Below, piece after piece: positions 8,794 through 18,463 of a stretch of DNA of 64,000 nt (positions within the stretch are counted from its first letter, which is position 1; each line of letters starts with the position of its first letter). The translations under genes were made by a program, and so were the position numbers. Location: assembly GCF_001278055.1 (NCBI RefSeq), contig NZ_CP010802.1, positions 992,001 through 1,056,000 of the forward strand, in the 5' to 3' direction. The DNA is from Desulfuromonas soudanensis. Lineage in GTDB: Bacteria > Desulfobacterota > Desulfuromonadia > Desulfuromonadales > WTL. The notes beneath the pieces are model-generated. The model was not told where the DNA came from and did not search any database. It saw only the letters and a list, made by a program, of their open reading frames with translations.

Positions 8794-9999
8794 TCAGCGG
8801 GTCGGGTCCGGGTCCCGAAACCGCCGGGCATAAAGCGTCAGGGGGATCATGAGCAGGGCGGCGCAGAGGGCGGGATAGACGGGATTGATCTGGTAGAGAC
8901 TGGTGCCGATCAACGGTCCCAGCACGAACCCGGCCGCCGGGCAGGCGGAGATCAGGCCGCCGACCGCCCCCTGCTCGTCCGGCCCGACCGCCAGGGAGGC
9001 CCCGGCGGTGAAACCGGGGGAAACCAGCCCGAGGCCGAGGCCGAGAATCCCCATCAGCGCCACCAGCACCGGCTCGCTGCCGGCCAGGAGGAGCGCCGGG
9101 TAGGCGATGAGCAGGATCGGCAGACCCAGGTTCATCAGCCGGCGCGGCGTCATGGACGTCCGGCGGACCACCAGAGTCTGGGCAAAAAGGGACATGGCCG
9201 CCGACATCATCATCCCCATCCCCAGCCCCTGGGCCGTCGCCTGGCCACTGAGGACGAAGCGGTCCTGGAAATAAAAGCCGATGGTCTGGCTCACCATGGA
9301 AAAAGCGAGAAAAGTCAAAAATCCGATGAGGATGAAGGGGAAAAACCGCCGGTCGAAAAGCTTGAGTTTCACCCTGGCGGACCGCTGGGCGGCGGTTCGC
9401 ATCGGTTCCTTCATCACCACGGCGAGAAGAATCGAACTCGTCAGCGTGACCCCGGCGGCGAGATAGAGCGGGGCCAGCAGGCCGATGGCGGCAAGGAGCC
9501 CGCTCAGGGCCGGGCCGAGGATCGCTCCCAGGGTGCGGGCCGCCCCCAGCTGCCCCATCCCCGCCACCCGCTCCCCGGCCGTGGTGGTATCGGCGATATA
9601 GGCCGAGGCGGCGCTGGGCGCCGCCGACATCAGCGAGGCCATCAGCACCCGCGAGGAAATGACCAACAGGTAGAGCGTCAGCCCCGTCAGCACCCCCTTG
9701 AGGCCATAGAAAAAGACCGTGGCAAAGAGCAGGGTGCCGAGGGCGTAACCGAACTGCCCTACCAGAAGCACCGGCTTGCGCCCCCAGCGGTCGCAGATCC
9801 GCCCCCAGACCGGGCTGGCCAGGGTGAAGACCAGCGACGAACAGGTGATGATCAGGCCGACCTGAATTTCCTTCAGTCCGACCTCCCGCCCCAGCGGCGC
9901 CAGCAGGGCAAAGGTCATGGACTGGCCGATGCCGGTGGCCAGCACGCTGAACAGGACCAGGTGCGAGGCGAGACGGGAAGGGGAGGTAAGAGTCATCAT
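8794..9999 (-). CDS. Major facilitator superfamily transporter, probable drug efflux
   Basis: The 401-residue protein has about twelve hydrophobic segments. The loop between segments 2 and 3 reads WGRICDRWGRKPVLLVGQ, the MFS motif A. Overall it resembles 12-TM proton-driven efflux pumps, but the substrate is undetermined. Two adjacent ATGs (9999 and 9996) precede the same frame, and neither has a strong Shine-Dalgarno. It is divergent from the first TetR gene, and the 200-bp gap holds that gene's promoter and operator, so co-regulation is possible. Confidence 0.85.
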   Translation of the reverse strand: MMTLTSPSRLASHLVLFSVLATGIGQSMTFALLAPLGREVGLKEIQVGLIITCSSLVFTLASPVWGRICDRWGRKPVLLVGQFGYALGTLLFATVFFYGLKGVLTGLTLYLLVISSRVLMASLMSAAPSAASAYIADTTTAGERVAGMGQLGAARTLGAILGPALSGLLAAIGLLAPLYLAAGVTLTSSILLAVVMKEPMRTAAQRSARVKLKLFDRRFFPFILIGFLTFLAFSMVSQTIGFYFQDRFVLSGQATAQGLGMGMMMSAAMSLFAQTLVVRRTSMTPRRLMNLGLPILLIAYPALLLAGSEPVLVALMGILGLGLGLVSPGFTAGASLAVGPDEQGAVGGLISACPAAGFVLGPLIGTSLYQINPVYPALCAALLMIPLTLYARRFRDPDPTR

Positions 10000-10139
10000 A
10001 GGATTGAAAGATTAGGCGATGGCAAGGGCGGATGCAAGGCGATTTCTTGTCGAGGCGGCGCTCTTGCCGTTCAGGGAGGGTCGGGGGGATCCGGAGGTCG
10101 AAGGTGGTGGGGACGACGGAGCAAAAGAGATTTTTGTTC

Positions 10140-10168
10140 TTGACGGCAGCTTGGGAAAAGAATAAATT
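10140..10168 (+). promoter_or_regulatory. Sigma-70-type promoter of the first TetR gene
   Basis: TTGACG (10140-10145), a 17-nt spacer and TAAATT (10163-10168) make a good -35/-10 pair. The palindromic operator begins at the last base of the -10 element, so a bound repressor would block initiation. Confidence 0.6.
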
Positions 10169-10187
10169 GACTGAACAGTCAGTCAGT
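10168..10187. promoter_or_regulatory. TetR-type operator 1
   Basis: TGACTGAACAGTCAGTCAGT contains the perfect inverted repeat TGACTG-AA-CAGTCA. It is 13 bp upstream of the first TetR start codon, overlaps the promoter start point and shares TGACTGA-NN-AGTCAGT with the site before the second TetR gene. Confidence 0.75.
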
Positions 10188-10200
10188 AAGGGAGTGGTCC

Positions 10201-10776
10201 ATGTCGTCAAAAAAAGAAGAGAAGCGTATGGCCCTCCTGAATGCTGCTCTGGAGCTCTTCGCTGAGAGGGGATTCAACGGTTCGTCAACGGCCCTTATCG
10301 CCAAGCGGGCCGGCGTTGCCAGCGGCACCCTTTTCTTCCATTTCACCTCCAAGGAAGAACTGATTCATGCCTTGTTCAAAGAGGTCCGGTCGAAAATCGA
10401 CAGCCGGGTTCTGGAGAATTTTCCTGGAAGCATGGCCCTTCGGGAGCGTCTCCTGCGGATCCTTTCCAATCTCCTGCGCTACTTCCTGGAACATCCCGCC
10501 GAATTCAAGTTTGTGGAGCAATATCATTTTTCACCCTTTAGTGAACGGGGCGGCAGCTTCCGTGATGAGAACGAGGCGATCCGCAACCTTTTGCTTCTGG
10601 CCCGCAAAGAAGGGATTGTCAAAGATGTGCCTCTCCTCTGCCTGGAAGCGGTTGCTTTCGGGCCCATTTCTTCTTTGGTTAAGGAACATGCCAACCGCAG
10701 AACTTCCATCGACGACGAGATCATCCGGTTGACCATTGATGCCTGCTGGGACGGGTTGAAAAGGCAAGACGAATAA
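10201..10776 (+). CDS. TetR/AcrR-family repressor 1
   Basis: This 191-residue protein has an N-terminal helix-turn-helix (about 25-50, STALIAKRAGVASGTLFFHF) and a helical ligand-binding region. The start is an ATG 7-8 nt after GGGAG. It is about the same length as, and clearly paralogous to, the next gene: both have LRER near residue 80, an EQ..SPF motif and a FGP...V...H pattern near the C-terminus. Position between an MFS pump and an RND operon, with its own operator upstream, indicates an autoregulated efflux repressor. The inducer is unknown. Confidence 0.9.
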   Translation: MSSKKEEKRMALLNAALELFAERGFNGSSTALIAKRAGVASGTLFFHFTSKEELIHALFKEVRSKIDSRVLENFPGSMALRERLLRILSNLLRYFLEHPAEFKFVEQYHFSPFSERGGSFRDENEAIRNLLLLARKEGIVKDVPLLCLEAVAFGPISSLVKEHANRRTSIDDEIIRLTIDACWDGLKRQDE

Positions 10777-10788
10777 TTTTTTTCCACT

Positions 10789-10809
10789 TAAAATGACTGA
10801 CTAGTCAGT
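10789..10809. promoter_or_regulatory. TetR-type operator 2 with -10 element
   Basis: ACTGACTAGTCAGT (10796-10809) is a perfect 14-bp palindrome inside TGACTGACTAGTCAGT. A -10-like TAAAAT (10789-10794) abuts it; the matching -35 (AAGACG at 10766) is weak. Match to operator 1 suggests that both repressors, or one of them, bind both sites. Confidence 0.7.
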
Positions 10810-10891
10810 TATGAATATGTGGCCGACATAGACCTGGCGGCTGAAGGCTTATTCCCTTGGAGGGATGATCAGAAAACGGAGGTTCCTGAAG

Positions 10892-11464
10892 ATGACTCAA
10901 ACGGAAAAACGCAGTGAAATATTGCGCTCGGCCCTGGTGCTGATCTCCCAAAAGGGCTTTCATGGCGCCCCGATGTCGATGATCGCCGATCAGGCTCAGG
11001 TCGCCATGGGAACAATCTACCGCTGCTTCGAGAGTAAGGAGTCCCTGATCCATGAGTTGCACAGGGAGCTGGAAAGTCGCTTCCAGACAGCGATCATGCA
11101 GGATTTTCCATCCGGGGAGCCCCTCCGGGAAAGGTTTCTCCATGTGAGTCGGGTTTTTGTCCGCTACAGCCTGGCGTCCCCCACGGATTTTTGTTTTCTC
11201 GAACAATTTTACAATTCACCTTTCGGCGTCTCCTACCGTCGGGATCGGATTCTTGGCAATAATGATACCGGGGTCCTTCAAAAGCTCCTCGATGAGGCGC
11301 GAAAAGACGGGATGCTCAAACCTTTGCCCCATACGGTGCTCTGCGCCCTGATCTTCGGGCCTCTGTTTTGCCTGGTCCGGGACCATATTTTCAACTTCAT
11401 TGAACTGGATCAAAAACTGGTCGATGCCTGCCTGGAAGCGACCTGGGATGCCATCAGACTTTGA
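10892..11464 (+). CDS. TetR/AcrR-family repressor 2, likely local regulator of the RND pump
   Basis: The start is placed at the ATG at 10892, 9 nt after GGAGG; an in-frame ATG at 10865 lacks a site. The 190-residue product has the TetR helix-turn-helix (SMIADQAQVAMGTIYRCF) and a helical C-terminal domain paralogous to the preceding TetR protein. It is the promoter-proximal gene of a same-strand run with the RND periplasmic, pump and outer-membrane genes, starting 73 bp before the first of them. It probably represses its own transcription and that of the pump through operator 2. Confidence 0.9.
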   Translation: MTQTEKRSEILRSALVLISQKGFHGAPMSMIADQAQVAMGTIYRCFESKESLIHELHRELESRFQTAIMQDFPSGEPLRERFLHVSRVFVRYSLASPTDFCFLEQFYNSPFGVSYRRDRILGNNDTGVLQKLLDEARKDGMLKPLPHTVLCALIFGPLFCLVRDHIFNFIELDQKLVDACLEATWDAIRL

Positions 11465-11537
11465 GCCGGAAATTCACCTGCCGCCGTCCGGGTTCTTGTC
11501 CCGGAGAGGGGCCAAATTCACAGAAAAGAGGACTCGA

Positions 11538-12734
11538 ATGCGCAGAATCAAATTTGGAATGTTGGCGGCCGTTGCTGTCACCCTGATGTTGCTCACAACC
11601 GGATGTGGAAAAGAAACGACCGCCGCAGGGCCGCCGCCGAGCGGTCCTCCGGAGGTGGGGGTACTGGTCATGCACCCCGAAAGGGTGACGCTGACCACCG
11701 AGCTCTCCGGCCGGGTCGTTCCTCACCGGATCGCTGAAGTGCGGCCGCAAGTGGGGGGGATCATCCAGAATCGCCTCTTCACCGAGGGGGCCGAGGTCAA
11801 GGCAGGACAGGTGCTCTACCAGATCGATCCGGCTCGCTATCGCGCGGCGCACAACAGCGCCAGGGCCGCCCTCTCCCGTGCCGAGGCGAATCTCTCCACG
11901 GCACGGCTGCGGGAAGAACGCTACCGTCAACTCGTGGAAATTAATGCCGTCAGCCAACAGGACTACGACGATGCCAGCGCCGCCCTCAAAGAGGCGAAGG
12001 CGGACGTCGAAGCCGTCGGAGCGGCCCTCGAGAGCGCCCGCATCGACCTCGATGACACGGTGGTGAAGGCGCCCATCACGGGGCGGATCGGCCGTTCCAC
12101 CGTGACCACCGGGGCTCTGGTGACGGCCAGCCAGGTCGAACCCCTCGCCACGATCCAGCAGCTCGATCCCCTGTACGTGGATGTGACCCAGTCCACCGGC
12201 GACCTTCTCCGCCTGAAACAGAGCCTTGCCAGCGGTCTGCTCAACAGCGACGGAGCCGCAGAGGCCGACGTCCGTCTGCTCCTCGAGGACGGCTCTGCCT
12301 ACCCTTTGCCGGGGATACTGAAATTCTCGGAAGTCACCGTCGAACCGAGTACCGGATCGGTCACCCTGCGCACCCTTTTCCCAAACCCCGAACAGCTCCT
12401 GCTCCCCGGGATGTTCGTCCGTGCCATCCTGGAGGAAGGAAGCAACGAGCAGGCGATCCTCGTGCCGCAGCGGGGAGTCTCGCGCAACGCGGCCGGCAAG
12501 GCCATGGTCATGGTCGTCGGCGCCGAGGAGAAGGTCGAGCCGCGGGTGATTCAGGTCGCCAGGACGGTGGGCGACAACTGGCTGGTCAGCAAAGGGCTTG
12601 AGGCCGGCGACCGCGTGATTCTCGAAGGAATCCAGAGGGCCCGCCCCGGAACGCCGGTCAAGGCGGCTCTCTTCGTCGGCAAGCTAGATGCAGCCCTTGC
12701 CGGCCAACCGCAATCCGCCTCAGCCCAGAATTAA
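11538..12734 (+). CDS. RND efflux membrane fusion lipoprotein (AcrA/MexA-like)
   Basis: The start is the ATG at 11538, behind AGAGGA; upstream in-frame codons lie in the TetR gene. The 398-residue product has a lipoprotein signal (LLTTGC lipobox). A biotinyl-lipoyl-like half motif follows (GRVVPHRIAEVRPQVGGII), then an alpha-helical hairpin (about 95-165, rich in A/R/E), the second lipoyl half (VVKAPITGRIGRS) and C-terminal beta-barrel and membrane-proximal domains. It bridges the inner-membrane pump and outer-membrane channel encoded immediately downstream. The gap to the pump gene is 12 bp, so they are one operon. Confidence 0.93.
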   Translation: MRRIKFGMLAAVAVTLMLLTTGCGKETTAAGPPPSGPPEVGVLVMHPERVTLTTELSGRVVPHRIAEVRPQVGGIIQNRLFTEGAEVKAGQVLYQIDPARYRAAHNSARAALSRAEANLSTARLREERYRQLVEINAVSQQDYDDASAALKEAKADVEAVGAALESARIDLDDTVVKAPITGRIGRSTVTTGALVTASQVEPLATIQQLDPLYVDVTQSTGDLLRLKQSLASGLLNSDGAAEADVRLLLEDGSAYPLPGILKFSEVTVEPSTGSVTLRTLFPNPEQLLLPGMFVRAILEEGSNEQAILVPQRGVSRNAAGKAMVMVVGAEEKVEPRVIQVARTVGDNWLVSKGLEAGDRVILEGIQRARPGTPVKAALFVGKLDAALAGQPQSASAQN

Positions 12735-12746
12735 AGGAGTTTTTTC

Positions 12747-15700
12747 ATGGCAAGGTTTTTTATCAATCGCCCGATATTCGCATGGGTGATTGCCATCATC
12801 ATCATGCTGTCCGGGGTGCTGGCCGTCAAGACGTTGCCGGTCTCCCAGTACCCGCCGATCGCGCCGCCGCAGATCTCGATCAACGCCATGTATCCCGGGG
12901 CGTCGGCGCAGACCGTGCAGGATACCGTCACCCAGATCATCGAACAGAAGATGAACGGGATCGACAACCTGATCTATATGTCCTCCAGCAGCGACTCGGC
13001 GGGGGCCGTCTCCATCACCCTGACTTTCAAAGCCGGCACCGACCCGAACATGGCCCAGGTGCAGGTGCAGAACAAGCTGCAGCTGGCCACGCCGCTTCTT
13101 CCGCAGGTCGTGCAGCGGCAGGGAATTTCGGTTTTGAAAGCGACCATGAATTTCCTGGTCATCGTCGGCTTCGTCTCCGAGGATGGGACCATGAGCCGCA
13201 ATGAACTCTCCGACTATGCGGTCTCCAACATCCAGGACATCATCAGCCGGGTCGAAGGGGTCGGCGAACTGCAGATGTTCGGTACCCAGAACGCCATGCG
13301 TATCTGGCTGAATCCGGACAAGCTCAACAACTATCATCTGACCCCCGCCGATGTGACCGCCGCCCTCCAGGCGCAGAACGCGCAGGTTTCGGCCGGGCAG
13401 TTCGGCGGTACCCCTGCCGCCATGGGGCAGCAGCTCAACGCCTCCATCACCGCGCGCACCTTGCTGCAGACCCCGGAGGAGTTTGGGAATATTATCCTGC
13501 GCACGGACAGCGACGGCTCCGCGGTCTATCTGCGGGATGTGGCCGACTGCCAGGTTGGCACCGAGAATTACGATATTCAGGCCCGATATAACGGCAAGCC
13601 GACCGCCGGAATGGGCCTCAAACTGGCGGCCGGCGCCAACGCCCTCGAGACCGCCGAGCGGGTCAAGGCCAAGATGGCGGAACTCTCCCAGTTCTTCCCG
13701 GCCGGCATGAAGGTGGTCTACCCCTACGACACCACCCCCTTTGTCAAGATCTCCATCGAGGAGGTGGTCCTGACCCTGATCGAGGCGATCTTTCTCGTTT
13801 TCGTCGTCATGTTCCTCTTTTTGCAGAACATTCGCGCGACCCTGATCCCCACCATCGCCGTGCCGGTTGTGCTCCTCGGTACCTTCGGGGTCCTTTTGGC
13901 CAGCGGCTTTTCCATCAACACCCTGACCATGTTCGCCATGGTCCTGGCCATCGGGTTGCTGGTGGATGACGCCATCGTCGTCGTCGAGAATGTCGAGAGG
14001 ATTATGACGGAGGAGGGCCTGCCGCCGAAGGAGGCGACCATCAAGTCGATGGGGCAGATCACCGGGGCTCTCTGGGGGATCGCTCTCGTCCTCTCGGCGG
14101 TTTTCGTGCCGATGGCCTTCTTCGGCGGTTCCACCGGCGTTATCTACCGGCAGTTTGCCATCACCATCGTCTCGTCCATGATCCTCTCGGTGCTGGTGGC
14201 GATGGTTCTGACTCCGGCGCTCTGCGCCACCCTTCTCAAACCGGTGGCCAAAGGGCACGTGGCCGCCGACAGCGGCTGGTTCTCCGGGTTCTTCCGTTGG
14301 TTCAACAAGTGGTTCGATCGGGGGAGTGCGGGGTATCAGTCCATGGTCGGGCGGATGCTGGCAAAAACCGGGCGCTATATGCTCCTCTACGGAGTCATTG
14401 TGGTCGTCATGGCTCTGCTCTTCGCGCGGATGCCCACCGGCTTCCTCCCCGACGAGGACCAGGGCTTCATCATCTGCCAGATTCAATTGCCGGCCGGAGC
14501 CACGGAGGAACGGACCCTGGATGTTCTCAAACAGGTCGAACACCATTTCCTCGAAGTCGATAATCGGGCCGTCGATTCGGTGATGGCCGTGGCCGGCTTC
14601 AGCTTCGCCGGTCGGGGCCAGAATATGGGCCTGGCCTTTGTGAAGCTCAAGGCCTGGGAAGAGCGCAACAGCCCGGAGCTGCGCGCGCCGGCTATCGCCA
14701 GGCGGGCCATGGGGGCCTTCTCCCGGATCAGGGACGCGCTGGCTTTTGCCTTTACGCCGCCGGCGGTGATCGAACTGGGGCAGGCCAACGGCTTCGATTT
14801 TATGCTGCAGGACCGTGGGGGTCTGGGGCATGTCAAGCTGATGGAGGCGCGCAATCAGCTCCTCGGAATGGCCGCTCAAAATCCGGCTGTGGTGGCGGTG
14901 CGCCCCAACGGCCAGGATGACACCCCCCAGTTCAAGCTCGACATCGATGATTTGCGGGCCGGCGCCCTGGGCGTCTCCCTGTCGGATATCAACAACGTCA
15001 TCGGAACGGCCTGGGGAAGCTCCTACGTCAACGACTATCTGGAAAACGGCCGGGTCAAGAAGGTCTTTATCCAGGCCGACGCCAAATACCGGATGCTCCC
15101 CGAGGACATCAGCAAATGGCATGTGCGCAACGATCGGGGCGAAATGGTCCCCTTCAACGCCTTTTCCAGCGCCCGCTGGGAATACGGTTCGCCCCGCCTG
15201 GAACGCTACAACGGCATGCCGTCGGCGGAGATCATGGGGCAGGCGGCACCGGGGAGAAGTTCCGGCGACGCCATGGCGGAAATGGAGAAAATGGCCGGTC
15301 AGCTCCCTGCGGGGATCGGCTTCGAGTGGACGGGTCTCTCCTACGAGGAACGGATGGCCGGCGCCCAGGCACCGACCCTCTACGTCCTCTCGCTCCTGGT
15401 GGTCTTTCTCTGTCTGGCTGCCCTCTACGAGAGCTGGGCGGTCCCTTTCTCCGTCATACTGGTGGTCCCCCTGGGTGTCCTCGGCGCCGTACTTGCGGCC
15501 AGCTCGCGCGGCTTCGACAACGACGTCTATTTCCAGATCGCCATCCTCACCACCGTCGGTCTGGCTTCCAAGAACGCCATCCTGATCGTGGAATTCGCCA
15601 AGGAGCAGATGGAGCAAGGCCTGGGGCTGGTCGAAGCGACCCTGGCGGCGGCAAGACTTCGCCTGAGGCCGATCCTCATGACCTCGTTGGCTTTCTTCTT

Positions 15701-15911
15701 CGGGGTTCTCCCTCTGGCCCTCAACAGCGGGGCGGGCTCAGGCGCCCAGAACGCCATGGGGACCGCCGTCAGCGGCGGCATGGTCTTCGCTACGGTGCTG
15801 GCGATTTACTTCGTGCCGGTCTTTTTCGTCGTCGTCCGCAAGTTCTTTCCGGTAAAGGAGCGGTCTGCACCTGCCGTCGCCCCGATACAACCCGCTGTGG
15901 AGATCCCTTGA
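12747..15911 (+). CDS. RND inner-membrane efflux pump (AcrB/MexB-like, HAE-1)
   Basis: The 1054-residue length is typical of the HAE-1 family. RBS is AAGGAG, 8-9 nt before the ATG. It starts with [17 protein letters not shown], the usual TM1 of these pumps. The proton-relay aspartates lie in [16 protein letters not shown], and the partner Lys in [14 protein letters not shown]. Two large periplasmic porter domains separate TM1-2 and TM7-8. The trimer uses the proton gradient to expel amphiphilic compounds through the adjacent fusion protein and outer-membrane factor. The drug profile cannot be deduced. Confidence 0.96.
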   Translation: MARFFINRPIFAWVIAIIIMLSGVLAVKTLPVSQYPPIAPPQISINAMYPGASAQTVQDTVTQIIEQKMNGIDNLIYMSSSSDSAGAVSITLTFKAGTDPNMAQVQVQNKLQLATPLLPQVVQRQGISVLKATMNFLVIVGFVSEDGTMSRNELSDYAVSNIQDIISRVEGVGELQMFGTQNAMRIWLNPDKLNNYHLTPADVTAALQAQNAQVSAGQFGGTPAAMGQQLNASITARTLLQTPEEFGNIILRTDSDGSAVYLRDVADCQVGTENYDIQARYNGKPTAGMGLKLAAGANALETAERVKAKMAELSQFFPAGMKVVYPYDTTPFVKISIEEVVLTLIEAIFLVFVVMFLFLQNIRATLIPTIAVPVVLLGTFGVLLASGFSINTLTMFAMVLAIGLLVDDAIVVVENVERIMTEEGLPPKEATIKSMGQITGALWGIALVLSAVFVPMAFFGGSTGVIYRQFAITIVSSMILSVLVAMVLTPALCATLLKPVAKGHVAADSGWFSGFFRWFNKWFDRGSAGYQSMVGRMLAKTGRYMLLYGVIVVVMALLFARMPTGFLPDEDQGFIICQIQLPAGATEERTLDVLKQVEHHFLEVDNRAVDSVMAVAGFSFAGRGQNMGLAFVKLKAWEERNSPELRAPAIARRAMGAFSRIRDALAFAFTPPAVIELGQANGFDFMLQDRGGLGHVKLMEARNQLLGMAAQNPAVVAVRPNGQDDTPQFKLDIDDLRAGALGVSLSDINNVIGTAWGSSYVNDYLENGRVKKVFIQADAKYRMLPEDISKWHVRNDRGEMVPFNAFSSARWEYGSPRLERYNGMPSAEIMGQAAPGRSSGDAMAEMEKMAGQLPAGIGFEWTGLSYEERMAGAQAPTLYVLSLLVVFLCLAALYESWAVPFSVILVVPLGVLGAVLAASSRGFDNDVYFQIAILTTVGLASKNAILIVEFAKEQMEQGLGLVEATLAAARLRLRPILMTSLAFFFGVLPLALNSGAGSGAQNAMGTAVSGGMVFATVLAIYFVPVFFVVVRKFFPVKERSAPAVAPIQPAVEIP

Positions 15912-15912
15912 T

Positions 15913-17340
15913 ATGCGTAAAACAATCACCCGGATTATGATCCCGGTCGTCCTCGCCTGCGTTTTTCTGGCCGGCTGCGGGACCCTTGCCCCGAATTACA
16001 CCCGGTCTGCTCCCCCCGTGCCGGTCTCCTGGCCCGAGGGTCCGGCGTACCCGGCCACGGCATTGCCGGCCGCAAGTCCCGTCCTATCCGAGATGGCCTG
16101 GCGCGACTTTTTCAGCGACGAGAAACTCAAGGCGCTGATCGGGCTCGCTCTGGAAAACAACCGCGACCTGCGGGTGGCCGCTCTCAATATCGAAAGAGCG
16201 CGGGCCCAGTACCGGATTCAGCGGGCCGAACTTTTTCCGTCTGTCGGCGCCTCCGGCGAGGGGAGCGTCAGCCGCCTGTCGGAGAGCCTCTCCCCCGCAG
16301 GAAAGGGAGAGACTATCGACCAGTACGGCGTCGGCGTCGGACTCAGTTCCTACGAGCTCGACTTTTTCGGCCGGGTGCGAAGCCTCAAGGGGCGGGCTCT
16401 CGAAGAGTTTTTCGCCACCGAAGAGGCGCGCCGCAGCGCCCAGATCACCCTGGTGTCCGAGGTGGCGAGGGGCTACCTGGTCCTGGCTGCTGACCGTGAG
16501 CGGTTGGCGCTCGCCCGGCAAACGCTGACGAGCCATCAGGCGACTCATGACCTCACCCGCCGTCGTTTCGATGTCGGGGTCGCCTCGGCCCTCGAAGTGC
16601 GCCAGGCCCAGACGAGCGTTGATTCGACCCGCGTCGATATCGCCCGCTACACCGGTCTGGTCGCCGAGGACGAAAATGCCCTGAGTTTCCTGGCCGGCAC
16701 CTCCCTGAGGGCGGAACTTCTCCCCGATGCCCCCGTCAATTCCGTCACACTTCTTGATGAGATACCCGCCGGGGTGCCGTCGGAGGTTCTGCAGCGTCGC
16801 CCCGACATCCTTGCTGCCGAGCATCGGCTCAAGGGGGCCAACGCCAATATCGGTGCCGCCCGGGCAGCTTTTTTCCCGCGCATCGCCCTGACCGCTTCGG
16901 CCGGATTCGCCAGCGACGATCTGTTGGACCTTTTCGGCTCCGGCACGGGGACCTGGGCGTTTGCCCCTCGCATCGACATCCCCATCTTCACCGCCGGAAG
17001 CCTGCGGGCTCGCCTGAAGACGTCGAAGATCGATCGGGAGATCTCCCTGGCCCGGTACGAGGGGGCGATCCAGAGCGCCTTTCGGGAGGTGGCCGATGCC
17101 CTGGCGCAACGCGGAACAGTCAACGATCAGCTGACCGCCCAGCAATCGCTGGTCGAGGCCGCCGCCGACAGTTATCGCCTTTCCGAAGCGCGGTTCAGCA
17201 AGGGGATTGACAGCTTTCTCAACGTCCTCGATTCCCAGCGTTCACTCTACGGTGCTCAGCAAAACCTGATCAGCATCCGTCTTTTCCGTCTGAACAATCT
17301 GGTGACACTTTACAGGGTCCTCGGCGGCGGCGCCGTTTGA
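15913..17340 (+). CDS. RND outer-membrane factor lipoprotein (OprM/NodT family)
   Basis: The 475-residue lipoprotein (lipobox FLAGC) starts one base after the pump stop codon (TGA-T-ATG), so it is translationally coupled. It has the two tandem outer-membrane efflux repeats, with the characteristic QRRPDILAAEHRLKGANANI-like segment near residue 300 and ALENNRDLRVAALN near residue 80. It should form the trimeric TolC-like channel of the RND pump. Confidence 0.94.
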   Translation: MRKTITRIMIPVVLACVFLAGCGTLAPNYTRSAPPVPVSWPEGPAYPATALPAASPVLSEMAWRDFFSDEKLKALIGLALENNRDLRVAALNIERARAQYRIQRAELFPSVGASGEGSVSRLSESLSPAGKGETIDQYGVGVGLSSYELDFFGRVRSLKGRALEEFFATEEARRSAQITLVSEVARGYLVLAADRERLALARQTLTSHQATHDLTRRRFDVGVASALEVRQAQTSVDSTRVDIARYTGLVAEDENALSFLAGTSLRAELLPDAPVNSVTLLDEIPAGVPSEVLQRRPDILAAEHRLKGANANIGAARAAFFPRIALTASAGFASDDLLDLFGSGTGTWAFAPRIDIPIFTAGSLRARLKTSKIDREISLARYEGAIQSAFREVADALAQRGTVNDQLTAQQSLVEAAADSYRLSEARFSKGIDSFLNVLDSQRSLYGAQQNLISIRLFRLNNLVTLYRVLGGGAV

Positions 17341-17407
17341 TGGCGGGGAAATTAAGTCGCCCCCGTATGACCGGAAGAAAAGGTCTTGCCGGCAAAGGAA
17401 GGGCACG

Positions 17408-17590
17408 ATGAAGAGACTTGTTTTTGCCACGATGGGTGTGGGCGCCCTCGTTTTCGGAATGACCTGGGTATTTTTCGATCCCCTCACTATTTACGGAACC
17501 CTTCTCGCTCTGGTGTTTTTCGCCATGGCCACACTGGGGATTTTCCTCCCCCGACCTGGAAAAAAGGGACAGTTTGAGGAGGATGACTAG
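17408..17590 (+). CDS. Small two-helix membrane protein
   Basis: The 60-residue product has hydrophobic segments at about 5-23 and 29-47 and a charged tail (GKKGQFEEDD). A GGAAGG stands 6-9 nt before the ATG. It lies 67 bp after the outer-membrane factor gene on the same strand and may be the last gene of the RND operon. Small membrane proteins sometimes modulate RND pumps (AcrZ), but there is no sequence likeness to support that here. Function unknown. Confidence 0.6.
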   Translation: MKRLVFATMGVGALVFGMTWVFFDPLTIYGTLLALVFFAMATLGIFLPRPGKKGQFEEDD

Positions 17591-17659
17591 GCGGAAACGT
17601 CACCTTGAACCGGGAGACTCAATAAGACTTCCCTACGGCCACACCTTGACACTGGCGGA

Positions 17660-17694
17660 CGGCAAACAAAAAAGCCGGGCTGCAAGAGCCCGGC
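17660..17694 (-). terminator. Intrinsic terminator of the PG-binding-like gene
   Basis: Minus-strand reading gives GCCGGGCT-CTTGC-AGCCCGGC followed by TTTTTTTG. It lies about 50 bp beyond the stop codon of the minus-strand gene ending at 17741. Confidence 0.85.
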
Positions 17695-17716
17695 CGAGAT
17701 CAAGAGGCGCTGCTGG

Positions 17717-17740
17717 GTGCACCTGCCGAAGCAGGTGCAC
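17717..17740 (-). terminator. Perfect C(UUCG)G hairpin abutting the stop codon
   Basis: On the mRNA strand GTGCACCTGC-TTCG-GCAGGTGCAC forms a perfect 10-bp stem with the extra-stable UUCG tetraloop. It starts at the base right after the TGA stop (17741-17743). It has no U-tract, so it more probably stabilises the 3' end than terminates. Confidence 0.6.
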
Positions 17741-18232
17741 TCAATACCCGGTTTTTTCCTGTTTTTGTTCCTCTTCCATCCGCTGTTCTCTTGTCGGCTC
17801 CGGCGTCATCGGCATCTTTTCCATGCCTTTGTCCTCCGGTTCGCCGTAGGCCGGAGACAGGCCGAAAAATTCCTGTTTCTCGGCATCCGGCGCCAGGGCC
17901 CTCAGGGTCGGATCGTCAAGCGTTCCGGTGGCGGTCATATTTTGCGTCCGCTGGAACTCGCGTATGGCCGCTCGGGTCTGCTCCCCGAGGACGCCGTCCG
18001 CCTCCCCGGCCCGGATGCCGCGTTCGTTGAGGAGTCTCTGGGCTTCGCGGATCTGGTTTCGATTCAGGTTCTGGGAGGTGACGCGGTGCTGCATCTGCCT
18101 TTCCCCGGCCATCGCCGGGGCGTTGTCCGAACCGGACCGCCCCATGTGCTGTTCCCCGGCGCTCAGCGCCTGTCCGGCCATGAACAGGCTCCCGAGAGCG
18201 GCCAGGGTGGTGATCAGAAGTAGAGGTTTCAT
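17741..18232 (-). CDS. Secreted protein with peptidoglycan-binding-like (PG_binding_1) domain
   Basis: The 163-residue product has a signal peptide (about 1-25, ending ALSAG). A short polar segment follows, then a PG_binding_1-like repeat (about 58-110: NQIREAQRLLNERG, then GVLGEQTRAAIREFQ). The C-terminal tail of about 45 residues is rich in Glu, Met, Pro and Gln. The domain normally binds peptidoglycan stem peptides; no catalytic domain is present. It is monocistronic, followed by a UUCG hairpin and an intrinsic terminator. Confidence 0.75.
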   Translation of the reverse strand: MKPLLLITTLAALGSLFMAGQALSAGEQHMGRSGSDNAPAMAGERQMQHRVTSQNLNRNQIREAQRLLNERGIRAGEADGVLGEQTRAAIREFQRTQNMTATGTLDDPTLRALAPDAEKQEFFGLSPAYGEPEDKGMEKMPMTPEPTREQRMEEEQKQEKTGY

Positions 18233-18463
18233 CGTCCAAGCTCCTTTTCGTCATTTGCGAGGTCACCAACAGTTCCTCTTGAGCGTCCTCCCCCGTCCGG
18301 GGGGCGTACGCCCAGTTCAGCAGGGTTCCGAGTCCCCTGTCAATTGCATCAGGTTAACCAATAGCACCTTCTGCGGCCCTGTCAATCGAAGAAAAAAATC
18401 GCAAAAACAAGGAGTTGGGATTAAAACGCCGGGGTTGCGGCTGTGCCCTGGGGGGAGGATTTT

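Noticed and set aside
12720-15617. 965-residue open frame antisense to the RND pump gene
   Set aside because: It is a shadow of a high-GC coding region. The plus strand encodes a canonical RND pump with intact motifs.
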